From Miscanthus floridulus (lineage: Eukaryota > Streptophyta > Magnoliopsida > Poales > Poaceae), in NCBI RefSeq assembly GCF_019320115.1, contig NC_089593.1, positions 11,623,908-11,687,907 on the forward strand: a stretch of 64,000 nt of DNA. Reading direction: 5' to 3'. Shown here one piece after another: positions 46,879 to 58,800 of this stretch (the stretch's first letter is position 1; each line of letters begins with the position of its first letter). The notes under the pieces are model-generated. The model made no database searches, had not been told where the DNA came from, and saw only the letters and a list, made by a program, of their open reading frames with translations. A program made the translations under genes and the position numbers.

Positions 46879-47644
46879 AGATGCTTTCAAGATTCATCAT
46901 CTCGAAACGTAGTTTCACAAAATTATATATTGACTATATTTTATAGCAAAAATTAATGGTCAATGTTGTTTTTTAGAGACCGTGTCGTTGTCCAAAACGA
47001 GGAAACCAGAGGGAGTACGTAGCGTGCAGCGAGGGAAAAGTGATTAAAAAGGGGACCAATACTATTATGTGCTTTACCAGCACAGGAAGCATATTGCAGA
47101 GGTCATCGCTCTCTGATCTGATGCTGCTGCTTCCTGCTGATTGGAAAGAGGGTCACAGGCTCACAGCGCAGTGATGGTTACAGACCGTGCAGCAACAAGT
47201 TGATAAGGCTTAGCCGGCAGCCCTACTTACTCGTACATGCTATTGTCGAGAATCATGCAAAGTTAATAAGGCTAGGTGTGGTAGGTGAGGTGAGGACGCA
47301 TGGAAAACGAAAGCAAGCAAACAGGGCATGGCCGCATGGGGCATGGCTTAATTTGGTGTAGCGTTTACTCCGTAGCTGTCTGTTTGCATCGACGACATGA
47401 GCTCTGCATCTGTACCCCAAAGCGCTGCCGGAGCTTGGGCATGCTGCGCGCCACGGTGTGGACCTCCGCGTGCTGGGACGCGCCTTCCATGGGGTGCATC
47501 ACCCGCCGGATCGGAGCCCGAACAGGGACCAATTGCAGGGCTTGCCGATCGAACGCCTCCAGGGCGCGAGCCCCGGTCTTCATTCATGCAGATTGATATA
47601 TATGTGAAGATCGGGGCTTAGTAGATAAGTAGCTAGGCTTAGAT
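46879..47644. repeat. Repeat X, right copy (copy 2)
   Basis: Duplicate of 27825-28590; the left copy in this unit is 36325-37608. Confidence 0.8.
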
Positions 47645-47759
47645 AAACGAGAAAAAAATGGATGGCATGTTATTCGTGGGAGAGGAGATACAAATTACTT
47701 GCTCGTCCGTCTAATATATCTCACGCAGGACAAGGAAGATCGAGCATGCAACATCACAC

Positions 47760-48807
47760 TCACTCGTCGGCCCTCGGGGTGCCTGCGAGCAGGAAGGCCT
47801 TGTAGGTCAGCTTTCGCACCAGCGACGCCCCTCCCCACGCTTCCTCCAGCTGCTTCACGACGCGTTCCCCCAGCAGGTCCACGCCCTGCTTCTTCGCCGA
47901 TGTCACCACCGCCGATGACCTCAACATGGCGATGAGGCCCTCGAACGACATCTCGTGCTCCATGTCGAGGCTCGCCGGCTCTCCTTCCTTGCCAAGTCCG
48001 ATGTCGTCGAAGGGGAACGGCAGGTCCCGGTATCCTCCAATGCAGTACCTGCATATCACAATCTTACTGAGTCTGACAAAATCCATTCACATAGTACATA
48101 GTAGCTAGTATATATGCACGTGTTCAGGAAGCAGGAAGGAGCAACAGGTGGCGTACTGAGCTCGGGGGTCCCGGTAAGGCACCGTTGTGTCGAAGAAGCG
48201 CGCCAGCATGTCGTCCACGTCCACGGGGCTCAAGCGGTAGTTGTAGCCCCAGACGGCGATCACCCCGCCGGGCCTCCGCAGGACGCGGCGCGCGACGCCA
48301 TAGAACGACGGGAGGTCGAACCAGTGCACGGCCTGTGCCACGGTGATGAGGTCCACGCTGGCCTCACCGCCCAGCATGGCAACGAGGTCATCCTCCGCCT
48401 CCGGTCCTGTGTCGGGGGTGTGCAGGTACCGGACCTTGGGGTGTGGAGCGGCGTGTCGCAGCTGGTCCGCGGACACATCCGTGGCCACCACGCTGTCGTA
48501 GTGCTCCGCGACCTGCACAAATTAAATAAACATACATACGTATATATGTATATGTACTCCTGTCTCTTATATATGAAGAGATTGATCGTCGAAGACGCTT
48601 TGATTTGTGGAGATCAGATTGGAGCAGAGCAGAGCAGGGACGACGCGATCAACTTACACCGATGGCTGCCTGCCCATTGCCAGAGCCGACGTCCCAAGCG
48701 CGGCGGTGGTCAACAGTCAGAGCCGCGAGCTTGGCAAACAGATCCTTCGGGTAGGCTGGCCGAGCCGCGGCGTACACGGCAGCCTGCTCGCTGAATAGCC
48801 CAGCCAT
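47760..48807 (-). CDS. SAM-dependent methyltransferase (copy 2), 3 exons
   Basis: Exact counterpart of 28706-29753, offset 19054. Exons 48807-48658, 48512-48157 and 48048-47760, the same 264-aa product, and I saw no difference in the coding sequence. The promoter region is duplicated too, so both copies may be expressed. Motifs, splice sites and family assignment are as for copy 1. The only nearby difference noted is one base in the 5' flank at about 49064. Confidence 0.88.
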
Positions 48808-50245
48808 CTGGTCTAGGCCCCGAGACCCCAACAATGGAACACGGAAGAGTGGGAGACAACTGCCCAACCGCGAACCTCTCTTTTAATTTGGCTGCCAGCT
48901 ACGTGACGTCTAGATCTGGCCGCGGAGGCACTTAAGAAGAGCAGGGTTTATAGCCAACCTAATGCTAATGTGGAGGAGAGATATAAGAGCTTGGCTCTCA
49001 TGCAAGCACCAAGCTGGGCACGGAAGTATAGGTGTTAGTGGGTCTAAGTAGTAAGTGTTGTGAGAAAGAATAAGGGAGAGATACTTTTTAAAGATAAATA
49101 GGAGACACTTATTATATAACATGACTCTTATATCTTGTCTTATAGCAAGTAACTTGGCTCTATTATTGACCTGTTCTAAAAAAAAAAAATTAGTAGTTCT
49201 GATGAAAGTAGTACGGCGAACAAGACGGCGACCGCAGCATGGTGTCACATTTAGGGCCTGTATACGAGCCTGGCTGATTGGCTAAAGCTAATTTTTACTA
49301 GCAAGTTAAAAGTCAAGCTAATAAATTCTTGGCTAATAATGCCGGTTCTATCTTCGAAAATGCTCGTTAACGGTGGTACATATCACGTTCATTAATCTAT
49401 TAACTCAAAAATTAGATGGAAGGTTAATCTATTAACAAAATATCAGAGGCAATCTATGAACACCCAGAAACAACTTATACGTCTGTGAGACTCCACTTAT
49501 ATATAAAAACTAGGTTCATGCCCGTACGTTGCTACGGGACAACTAAACTTTTGTACTAAAAACAAACGGATCGCATGATAAGATAATAATACTGTGAAAT
49601 TAAATACCGACGTTGAAGTGACATTTAATTAAAAACACAAAATGACACCATGTTCTTCCTTGTTAAAGTAGATGAGAATTTTGAGTTAGCTTATGAAGCT
49701 CTTGATGCCATCCAACCTGACATGCAACAGTAGAAATTGGCCCATGCTTTGCTACGGGCTCATAAAATTTGGACAAAAAATAATATGATGCAGAACAACA
49801 AATAAATGAATATATGTCATATGCCTAAAAAAATTGAAGGTAACGTATCATGCAGATTAACATCAAGTTTACGTAATTGTTAGAATATAATAGTAACAGC
49901 CCAGATTAGGTGTACGGCCCATTGGTCTTGTACCTTGTAACCCTAGCCTATTAGGCTATATAATGAAGGTCACCCCCCTGATTAGGGTGTGCGGTGTTAT
50001 TCTACATGGTATCAGCCCTAATTACGGTCCTTTCCTTCCGCTCTCGCGCCTCCTCTGCCCGTGCGTCCTCCGTGAGGACGTGCGCCACCGCACCAGCCTG
50101 GCCGCGCGCGCACTCGCGCCGCCGCCCCTGCCCCGCGTCGTGATCGCCAGGCCGCACGCCTCCTCCAGTCGCGCCGCCACGTCGCGCGTGCGATTGCCGC
50201 TCCAGGCCGCCGCGCGGATCGCGCCGCCGCCCTGTAGCCGCGCCC

Positions 50246-51611
50246 ATGACGTCGTCATCGAGTTCCTCCTCCACAACCGGCGCCCTCGGCTCCCAGTCGT
50301 CCGGCACCATGGGGGACTCTCTCGCTGCTCTCTTCTTCGCCGCCTACGCCTCCGTCAACGTGAAGCAGCATGTCCCCATCGCGCTCAGCCTCGAGTGCCC
50401 GAACTACTCCAAGTGGAAGGCGTTCTTCACCGCCCTCTGCGGCAAGTACGGGCTGCTCGGCCACATCGATGGCACGGCGGCCGCGCGCCCGGCTGACCCC
50501 CTGTGGTCTCAGCCTGACGCTTGCATCCGCGGCTGGATGTACGGCTCCGTCGACGACGCCGTCCTCGACCTCGCTATGGAGCCCGATCAGGATGCGCGCG
50601 CTCTGTACGTCTCTATCGAGGCCCTGTTCCAGGCAAACAAGGAGTCCCGCGCCGTCGTCCTCGAGCAGGAGTTCCACAACCTGTCCCAGGGCGACCTCTC
50701 CATTGACGCCTACGCCCAGCAGATGAAGCGCACCGCTGATGCACTTCGGGAGGTCGGCCACACCATCTCCCCCGCGCAGCTTGTGCTCAATCTTCTGCGC
50801 GGACAACTCCCGCTTTGCCAACACCGCCGACATCATTGCCAACTCATCGCCGCTTCCCGACTTCAAGTCTGCCACCAACATGCTCCGCGTCAAGGAGCTC
50901 CGCCTTGGCACCGAGGGCAAAGAGGTCTCGGCTTCAGCTCTTGCCGCCTCCACCACCTCCTCCTGCACTTCACCGTCCTGCCGGTCCACCTCCTTTGCAC
51001 CCACCAATCGTGGGGGCGGTGGCAAGGGCAAGGGTGGCAAGGGCAAGGGTGGGCGTGGTGGCAACGGCAGCGGTGGCAGGGGCGGTGGTGGGCGCAACCA
51101 GCAGCACGGTGGTGGCTTCAGCGGGCAAGGCGGCGGCTCCGGCGGGCGTCAGGCTCCTTAGCCGGTCGGCCCTTGGGTTTGCTACAACCCTTTGGCCGTC
51201 CAGTGGCCACCTCAGCAGCAGCAGCAGTGGGGTCCGCCACCTGTGCCTCCTCCACAGGCACACACCGCCTTCGCACCGCCTCAGTTCTCCACTGCCGGCG
51301 GTCCTCCGGCCTACGGGCCTCCAGCCAGCTGGGATCCGACCAGCTTGATCGCCGCTCTCAACCAGATGGCGGTTCAGGGTGGGTCTGTACCCTGGATCAT
51401 GGACAGCGGAGCGACATCTCACATGTCCTCCAACGACGGTATTTTACTTTCCCATCTCCCGTCGCCACCGTCCTCCATTACGGTCGGCAACGGTCAATCA
51501 ATTCCTATTCTTAGTCGTGGCATTTCTCTTATTCAAATAGCTAATCGTCCTTTTCATCTTGATAATGTTCTTGTCGCTCCCCAACTCACTCGTAATCTGT
51601 TATCTGTTTGA
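50246..51611 (+). pseudogene. Gag-protease of the short-LTR copia (copy 2)
   Basis: Gag from 50246 (or the inner Met at 50309) reads ALSLECPNYSKWKAFF, YGLLGHIDGT and the LRGQL frameshift near 50799. The second frame carries FANTADIIANSS, the Gly/Lys-rich linker and the protease IMDSGATSHM. A stop at about 51161 splits the second frame. The copy-1 homologue (31192-32557) has only the frameshift. Confidence 0.8.
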
Positions 51612-52166
51612 CAACTTACTCGCGACAATAACTGTTCAATTGAGTTTGACGCCTCTGGTTTTTCTGTTAAGGATCTACAGACCAAGACGGTCCTCCTTCG
51701 GTGCAATAGCAACGGGGACCTCTACACCATTCCACATCGCATGCCACCTCGCTGCCATGTCGCCGTCGTTTCCCCGAAGCTGTGGCACTTCCGCCTTGGT
51801 CATCCTGCACCTGCCGTCGTCACTACTCTAAATACGCTATCAGCTATCCAGTGTAATAAAGCAGCTCGCCGTCTTTGTCATGCCTGTCAGCTAGGCAAAC
51901 ACGCTAGGCTGCCATTTGCTAGTTCCGTTTCTAGTACATCTGCACCTTTTGAACTTGTTCACTGTGATGTGGACCTGCTCTAGCGTGCCGGCATGGCTGA
52001 GTGTCATTCTACGGCGACTCCTGTTGACACTCATGCCAAGCTCTCTGCTACGGACGGCGCTCCGGTGGCGGATGCCACTCGGTACCGCAGCCTCGCCGGT
52101 GCGCTACAGCATCTCACGCTGACTCGTCCGGACCTCGCCTATGCAGTTCAGTAGGTCTGCCTCTTC

Positions 52167-52748
52167 ATGCACGACCCGCGAGAGCCTCATCTTGCGATGC
52201 TCAAGCGTGTCCTGCGGTATGTCAAGGGCACCCTGTCCACCGGGCTTCACATCGGCACAGGCAGCATCACCAGCTTGACCGCCTACTCCGATGCTGATTG
52301 GGCTGGTTGTCCAGACTCTCGGCGCTCCACTTCAGGCTACTGTGTCTTCCTCGGCGACAACTTAGTCTCTTGGTCCTCCAAACGACAGACTACGGTCTCT
52401 CGTTCGAGTGCGGAGGCTGAGTATCGTGCTGTTGCGCACGCTGTGGCTAAGACTTGTTGGCTTCGTCAGTTACTTCAGGAGCTCCACGCACCCATCTCTT
52501 CGGCGACGATCGTCTACTGCGACAATGTCAGTGCTGTCTACATGACCACCAATCCAGTTCATCATTGTCGCACGAAGCATATTGAGATAGATATTCACTT
52601 CGTCCGTGAGAAGGTTGCTTTGGGACAGGTTCGGGTGCTCTATGTTCCATCGTCTCATCAGTTCGCGGACATTATGACTAAAGGGTTACCTGTACAGTTG
52701 TTCACTGACTTTAGGTCCAGTCTTTGTGTTCGTGACGCTCCCGCTTAG
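52167..52748 (+). pseudogene. Copia RT end and RNase H
   Basis: A 193-codon frame: DPREPHLAMLKRVLRYVKGT (RT connection), YSDADWAGCPDSRRSTSGYC, SSAEAEYRAVAHA and KHIEIDIHFVREKV, the full copia RNase H. It lacks the upstream RT because of the internal deletion. Similar pieces upstream (about 52010-52160) continue the RT connection in the same direction. Confidence 0.88.
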
Positions 52749-52890
52749 ACTGAGGGAGGATGTTAGAATATAATAGTAACAACCCATATTGGGTGTACGG
52801 CCCATTGGCCTTGTACCTTGTAACCCTAGCCTATTAGGCTATATAATGAAGGTCACCCCCCCTGATTAGGGTGTGCGGTGTTATTCTACA

Positions 52891-54746
52891 GTAATATGTT
52901 CCAATGCAGTTGGCCAATACATGTTAGCAAAGCTACATTGTTGAAGAATACCTAGTTTGACTGGTTGCTCACCATGTCTGGTTTTTTTTTTGTTTTTTTT
53001 TTTTTTTTTTTTTTTGCCTCTTGTCTGTGTTATTGGATAGTCGTTGGCTGGTGCTTTTTTTTTCAAATGAGAAATATGCAACTTCTCAAAACTCCAATAA
53101 ATAGCACTTGTAGCTTTGCTCATGAAATGCAAGAGCCTTGTGATCTTGATATGTCTTGTTCCATGCCAGACCGTAATTGCTTGATCATAGCTCTTGCACC
53201 ACAGACATCGAACAGAGTTGCTGCCATAGGCCTCCAATCCGATCTTTGTTGGTTAGCCATCACTGCAGAAAATTTAAATTAAAAAACAATAAGATGATTG
53301 TAACATTTATTAAATCCAACCTGCAATAAATTAACAAAAATCAACCCAATGTCAGCTTATATGTTACTATCAAGCTGATTGGAAATCTACATCCCTCAGA
53401 TATCCCTTTTTTTGCTCAAGCATATCACATATGTTGTATGCCTCTATGAAATGCTATAAGTAAGAAATGGACCAATGGAGTCAATATAAAGACTAAAATT
53501 GCAGAGCTCCTAATACTATAATCTGCCTCAAATATGAACCAAAACTAATGCTAAACTTAAAAGAGAGACAATGCAGAATGTCAATGATATATACCAATTT
53601 GACCAATGTTGTGTAATCCCTCAAATTTCCTGCAATCTGAATTTATGTCATTTGACAAAGGCATTCGAACTGCACACCCCCTTTGATCGTACTTCTATAA
53701 CTTCAGTAAAGAGAATTCTAAATGCCAAAAAAAAATCAACACATGTGAGTAATAGTGAGTCATTAGTAAAAATTGTGTGTGGACCCTTTATTCAGGCCAA
53801 CCTATAGGCTAACACATTTGAATTAGACAGAGAAAAAACATAACAAAATGAGTTTGGATACTACGAGAGCTTTAGAATATGGCAGACTGGCAAAGTGACG
53901 TTTCAGATGGATCTATTTGGAAAAAAGATCAAAGCAATATATTTGCACAGAGTTATACATTTTAGCACAAACATATATTCAGATGGATCTATTGGGGGAA
54001 AAAATCAAAGAAACATATTTGCACAGAGTTATACATTTCAGCACAAACATATATTGTATTTTCCATTCTATGGCGTGGCCCACATTTCTGCACCTCAAAT
54101 CATGCAGAAAACAGAGTGTTTGTAATGGCAGTTCTACCAATCTACCAACCCAAATCACCATAAATCAAGAATAACTTTGTTCAAAAAAAGTCAAGTAACT
54201 CTAAACTAAAACCTAATTGCCACATCCATCAAGCATTCAAACTCTTATATTCTTTGTACGAAGGAACGTGGACGGAAGCTATGGGAATCTGAGGACTAAA
54301 CTCTCACTGAATTTACTATTCTCATATTTTTTTTAAGTTGATAGAATCCCATCTATTGAAACAAAAGACACCTGGGGGATATGGATGCATCTCATATTTG
54401 AGCAATTGAAATACAATTTATATCAGTATAATATAATGATTATCTTCCAAGTTCATGCAACATAAAAAATAAAATTCAAACAACTAAAAATTTTACATGG
54501 TAAGTACTCACAGGTATAATGATCATCTACCAAGTTTCCATTAGTATTGATAGGATCTTACACTTTCGCACCATCTAGGGTCCTTACGCTTAATCCTATA
54601 TATTTTGTAATATTAACACTGACTTTATGTCATTTCTGCAAGCCTCTTTCAATTTCATTCTGTACAAGCAGAATATTCAGATGTTGAAAACAACTAAAAG
54701 ACAGCCAGAACAAATCGAGTGGTTTGTATAGGTAATTGCTTTGCAC
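52891..54746 (-). other. Intergenic with possible exon at 53060-53260
   Basis: Contains T-runs at 52983-53016 (about 30 bp, nearly pure) and 53056-53065. A minus-strand exon-like piece follows a TTTTCTGCAG acceptor near 53263 (RSDWRPMAATLFDV in one frame), unidentified. Near-duplicate phrases at 53908-54050 (a CAGATGGATCTATT...GCACAGAGTTATACATTT block) form a two-copy tandem repeat of about 75 bp. Otherwise nothing recognised. Confidence 0.4.
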
Positions 54747-54807
54747 CTTTATGGCCTTAGCATCGCCCCAGGGTGTCTCTTCGTAACCGGTCTGCATAGC
54801 ATACCAA
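54747..54807 (-). pseudogene. Exon-like fragment, unidentified gene
   Basis: 61 bp bounded on the minus strand by a TTTTCTTCAG acceptor and an AAG/GTGCAA donor. Open frame WYAMQTGYEETPWGDAKAIK. I do not recognise the family. Same orientation as the citrate synthase exon 500 bp away. Confidence 0.4.
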
Positions 54808-55304
54808 CTGAAGAAAAGCCAAAAAGGACAGGATTAAGGATTAGGTCTGACAATCATCCATCTGTGTAGGCTTGTATTATGTTGGAAATAAATAAAACAG
54901 TGTTTACAATGCTAGCAGCCGCAATGGTTGTTATACCTCACTCAATGGACTATATGGACAAGGAAACAATTACACAAAGACAGGTAAGTTCTAATTGAAA
55001 CTATGAGGAATTGCCTGCCAACCAATTATATTCAGGCTTGATAAGCTCAAATCAATCCTAATAAAGAAACAAAAAATGCAGCTATCGTGCTAAAAGAAAA
55101 TGCCTTAAAAACAATTACAGCATTCAACTATGGCAAATTAGTGTGCTATAGTAAATTCTTAGAAAAGTTTCTAGGTATCTTCTATAGATCTTGTGTAATG
55201 CTTAATTAAATTTGGAACTGTATACATATTTCTGACAGAATGGGCACGAGCTAATAGTACACTATGCTAACATAGCATCATGAAGAGGATGCATGCAAGA
55301 TTAC

Positions 55305-55370
55305 CTCCTCTGGGTCAAGTAGGGATGTTTCCCAAAGCATTCTAATCATCCCTCGCATTCCACCAAGGAC
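55305..55370 (-). pseudogene. Citrate synthase exon fragment
   Basis: A 66-bp minus-strand exon bounded by CCTGCAG and GTAATC, reading VLGGMRGM, then LWETSLLDPEE, which matches the N-terminal region of plant mitochondrial citrate synthase almost exactly. The expected neighbouring exons (upstream, and the following GIRFRGL exon) are not present around it, so it is an isolated captured exon. It supports a gene-fragment cluster at 53-55.4 kb. Confidence 0.8.
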
Positions 55371-56059
55371 CTGCAGGAACATTATTAAGGAATTTCACAT
55401 TGCACTTTAATATATGCTCTAGAAAAGCAAAAGAACTATCCATAGGCAATTGATAACAGTATATCGTACCACATCCACAGTTATGTTCCAAGCTTCTTCA
55501 AGCAATTATGTAACATAACAACACAGACTAACATCTTAGAACAGCAAGGCCAGATGAATAGGTGTTCATATGTCACAAAGACAAGTGATCAGATAAACCA
55601 GGTGTGAAGTTGATTCTCTTATACTTATAAATTTGACAACTACAGCTAGGTGCAAAACTGAAGCGTGCAGGCGGAGCTCCGCGCAGGCCAGGACGCACGC
55701 GCCGACGCGCGCTCGTTGTCCACCCCGCCGGCACCTATTGGCCTGTTGCCGCCTGGCATGCTTGCTCGGCCCCGCCAGCACCTACTCGTCAGGCCATCTG
55801 GGCAGGGTCGTTGCTGATTTGTTTAGAGCCTAGGTCGAGAACTAATATGGAGGCCTTATCATATACTTCTAGATATTGCTTTAGGCATTAGTATTAAGAA
55901 GGTAATGTTAGATCAATTAAAATAACATCTATAAAATATCTCAAAGTTCATAAAATAGACAAATGTAAGAATATAATACATACTTTCGCACTTACATCAT
56001 TTTAAGATGCTCATCAGGGTTCGTGGAAGCAACCATATGGCTCTTTAAAAAATATATTA
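55371..56059. other. Intergenic, no gene seen
   Basis: AT-rich, with a short GC-rich island at 55670-55810 that stays open on both strands by composition. No family recognised. Confidence 0.3.
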
Positions 56060-57100
56060 GGGCGCGTTTGCGACCCTGGCCCGGAGGCACGGCTGCGCCC
56101 GTGGGCTGCAAGTTGCCATGTTTGTGGTCGATGGCCCGCAAGCGAGCCTGGCTTCGCAGAGCAACACTCGACCTCTCCGCCTGGCTCTCTGGAAACGACC
56201 GAAACCCTCGTTTCTTCCGAGCCGAGCTCGTCTGCGACGCACGCGGGCGATTTTGGGCGGCGGCGGGGTGGCTCGCGCGGGCTCTGGCGGGAAGGGGAAA
56301 CGTCTTCGCGCGCGTCCCCGCTCTCCGCTCCCGCTCTGGCCGCCGCGCGCGAAGCGAAATGGCGGCGATTTCGCCGGCCTTTATATACGGGTTCCCACTC
56401 TCCACTCTCTCCTTCCACTCGGTGCTTGCTCTTCCACCTCCCTCGTGAGAGACCGGCGGTGAGTTGTGGTGCGTGGCGGCGGCGGCGTCGACCTCCGGCT
56501 GGTTGTGGGTTAGGTCACCGGCGCCGAGTTTCTTCACCGCTTCCCCGCTCCGGCTGCTGCTGGGACTCCGTGGCAGCGGTGTTCCTCTTCTTCTCCGTCC
56601 GCATCTGCTTCATCTTTTTCCCGATCTGCATCCTCTACTTCCAGATCTGCCTCCTCTCCGTTGTTTGGACCCCGAGCCAAGGTGAAATCGACCCCTAATC
56701 TTCTTTTTTGTGGTGCTTCTCGAACCTATTAGGGTTTCTTGTTCGTTGCTGTTCATGATCTGTTAGGGTTTCATACTTGTTATAACTGCTTCATGCTCCT
56801 ATTAGGGTTACTTGTACCTTGCTGTTCTTGATCTGTTGGGCTCGTGATCTGTTAGGGTTGTTGATCTGTTTCAGATTTGTATTGTACCTTGCTGTTCATA
56901 ACTGTTTGATGCAGTTGTTAGTGTTACTTGTACCTTGCTGTTCTTGATCTGTTAGGGATGTTGATCTGTTTCTGATTACTATTGCTCTGAGTTTTTTGTT
57001 CCATCATTGGTCGATGATGTTGTCCACATAGTACTGGGAGGCATCACATAAAGATGCAGCCGTGCTTTTGTTGGCATGCATTCATTTCACAGTCATGTTG
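56060..57100 (+). mobile_element. PIF/Harbinger-like 5' end (second element)
   Basis: TTA precedes GGGCGCGTTTGCGACC, which resembles the start of the element at 59245 (GGGCGTGTTTGGTTGC). Both are followed by GC-rich leader sequence with a TATA-like TTTATATA (56380) and a 5' UTR-intron type region with repeated TTGATCTGTTAGGGTT phrases (56750-56960). The sequence runs into the assembly gap, so its coding part is unknown. Confidence 0.45.
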
Positions 57101-57200
57101 NNNNNNNNNNNNNNNNNNNNNNNNNNNNNNNNNNNNNNNNNNNNNNNNNNNNNNNNNNNNNNNNNNNNNNNNNNNNNNNNNNNNNNNNNNNNNNNNNNNN
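57101..57200. other. Assembly gap (100 N)
   Basis: Exactly 100 N, the usual placeholder for a gap of unknown size. It follows unique sequence and is followed by an A/AAG-rich stretch to about 57350. Confidence 0.98.
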
Positions 57201-57739
57201 GCAGCACTTTTCTGAGTAAAAAAAAGAAAGAGTTAAAGGCAAAGAGGTGCAAAAACCAAAAGAAGAAAAAAAAGCCGCACCTAAAAAAAGAGAGAAAAAA
57301 TAAAGAAGGAAAGAAAAAGAAAGTGAAAAAAAGTTCAGAAGTGCTTGCATCCTTTTGAGTCCTTGTGCTAAGTTGTATTGTATTGCTTGCTTGAACTAGT
57401 TTCAGGACGAGTTTAGGCCAGCGACATAGACTAGCTTGGGACTACTTTTCAATCTTGCAGTTTCCTAATTAAATTATTGCTATTCCTTGCTACTATATTA
57501 TGCATGTCCAAGCTCCACTTTCTTCTAATCAAGTACAGGTTTGCCTTACAACTGTTACACTCAAGTTACAACGGTATCACAGTCACCGACCGATTGCACC
57601 GCCTGTTGCTTTGGTAAGAACACTTATAAGACAGTGGTAAGACGCTTGAGAGTGTGTGACTTTACTCCTTGACCACATCCTATAGTAGCTGATAGGGATA
57701 TTACTTTTGTGTTGTCTTTTACTATCTTCTAACAATGAT

Positions 57740-58800
57740 AGGTTGTTCGTATCCACCGACTTATGATGGTATAGGTGCTGATGAGTACATAGAGTGAGAA
57801 ATTGCCATAGATAACATATTTGCTACTCGCTTTATGTGTCCAAGGAGGAAGGTAAACAATGCAGCTAGTGTTTTGCGACATTCTATTTTATCTTGGTGGG
57901 AGTCTTTAGATCCTTCTGATAAACCTCAAACTTGGAATGATATGAAACTCCTTATGTGAGAAACCTTTGTTAATCCACCTCCTGTTTTGACTTCATATGA
58001 TGAGGTGCACCATTTGGAGGAAGAGTCTGTTGTTATTCCTCTTGCTATGACTAACCTTCTGCAGGATAATATACATAAGCGAGAGGATGACATGGAAGAA
58101 AATGAGGAGCTCACAACCTCATATGCAAATTCAGAACCATCACTTCACAATGCATCTATTACTCCTGCTGAAAATACAGGTAATGCCCATGGTGCTACAC
58201 TCATGGAAGGTGAAAATTGTCTTAATGTACTAAATTTTTTCACAAACCATGCTATCATAGAGCAATTGTTAGTGGAACCCTCTCTTGATTTATCTTTGTT
58301 TCATGATAATTTGCTTGATGTTCCTTGTGATAAAGATGAATTGGTTGATGATGCTTCAATTTTACATGTTTTGGAACCAGTCACTTGTGCTAAAAATAAA
58401 CATGTTATTCATATTGTTACTAAAACTGATAAGCTCAAACTGTTGTCTTCTTTACATACTTTGGGTTATATTGAATTTGATGTTTTGTGTAACCTAGATT
58501 GTTTGGAGGAGAGCCTTTTTAAATATACTGATTTGCCTTGGTTTTCTAAATACACATATCATGTTATTGGCAAATATAACAACAAAGGATAATATATGAT
58601 ACATCAAGTATACGTTCGTAGTAATATGAATTCTCCTTTTGTTGTACAAGATTATGATCGTTTAGAGGGCAACCATAATAATACAAATATTTTCTCATGT
58701 TCCTCAAATAAACAAGTTCACTTCCAAGAAGGGGAGCATTGTTGGTTGTTACCTATGTCTGCTAGACCATATATTCCAAGAAGGGGAGCATATTTTTCAC
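57740..58800 (+). pseudogene. Gypsy gag-type remnant (gag only)
   Basis: A gag core (YPPTYDGIGADEYIE, SWWESLDPSDKPQTW, then VHHLEEE) is broken by stops near 57797 and 57957. It is followed by a 201-codon frame (57987-58592) rich in Glu/Asn and a tail to about 58793. A purine-rich phrase CCAAGAAGGGGAGCA occurs twice (58724 and 58774), like a duplicated polypurine tract. No pol is present. It belongs to a non-autonomous grass gypsy family. LTRs were not located; 57201-57740 shows only A-rich and unassigned sequence. Confidence 0.6.

Larger units (their letters stand above)
37613..46880 (+). pseudogene. Gag-like zinc-knuckle pseudogene (copy 2), split by copia
   Basis: Duplicate of 25475-27826. 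The first 198 codons are at 37613-38207, then the copia element 38208-45118 interrupts, and the rest continues at 45119-46880, including the same MITE at 45344-45587. In copy 1 the site is intact, so it serves as the empty site for the copia insertion. Confidence 0.7.
32960..52013 (+). repeat. 12.14-kb tandem duplication, copy 2 (with copia insertion)
   Basis: Second copy of 20821-32959, 12138 bp after subtracting the 6.9-kb element and its target duplication (38208-45123). It starts inside LINE sequence and runs through to 52013, where it continues into the original right flank of the short-LTR copia element. Confidence 0.92.
49878..52890 (+). mobile_element. Short-LTR copia element, both ends, internally deleted
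   Basis: 5' LTR 49878-50006 (129 bp), 3' LTR 52761-52890 (130 bp), flanked by GTAAT on both sides, with a polypurine tract ACTGAGGGAGGA at 52749. Gag, protease and pre-integrase are present (to about 51985), then the sequence jumps directly to the RNase H region at 52167-52748. Most of integrase and RT is deleted. The two LTRs differ at four positions plus one C-run length. Copy 2 carries an extra stop at about 51161 (CAG to TAG) not present in copy 1. Non-autonomous. Confidence 0.92.

Noticed and set aside
20821..52013. Treating the large repeat as LTRs of one giant element
   Set aside because: The boundaries lie inside an unrelated LINE and copia element with 2-bp overlap and no TG...CA ends or target duplication.
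56014..56537. Frames of 114-181 codons in the GC-rich block
   Set aside because: Both strands open by composition; better explained as promoter and 5' UTR of a transposon.
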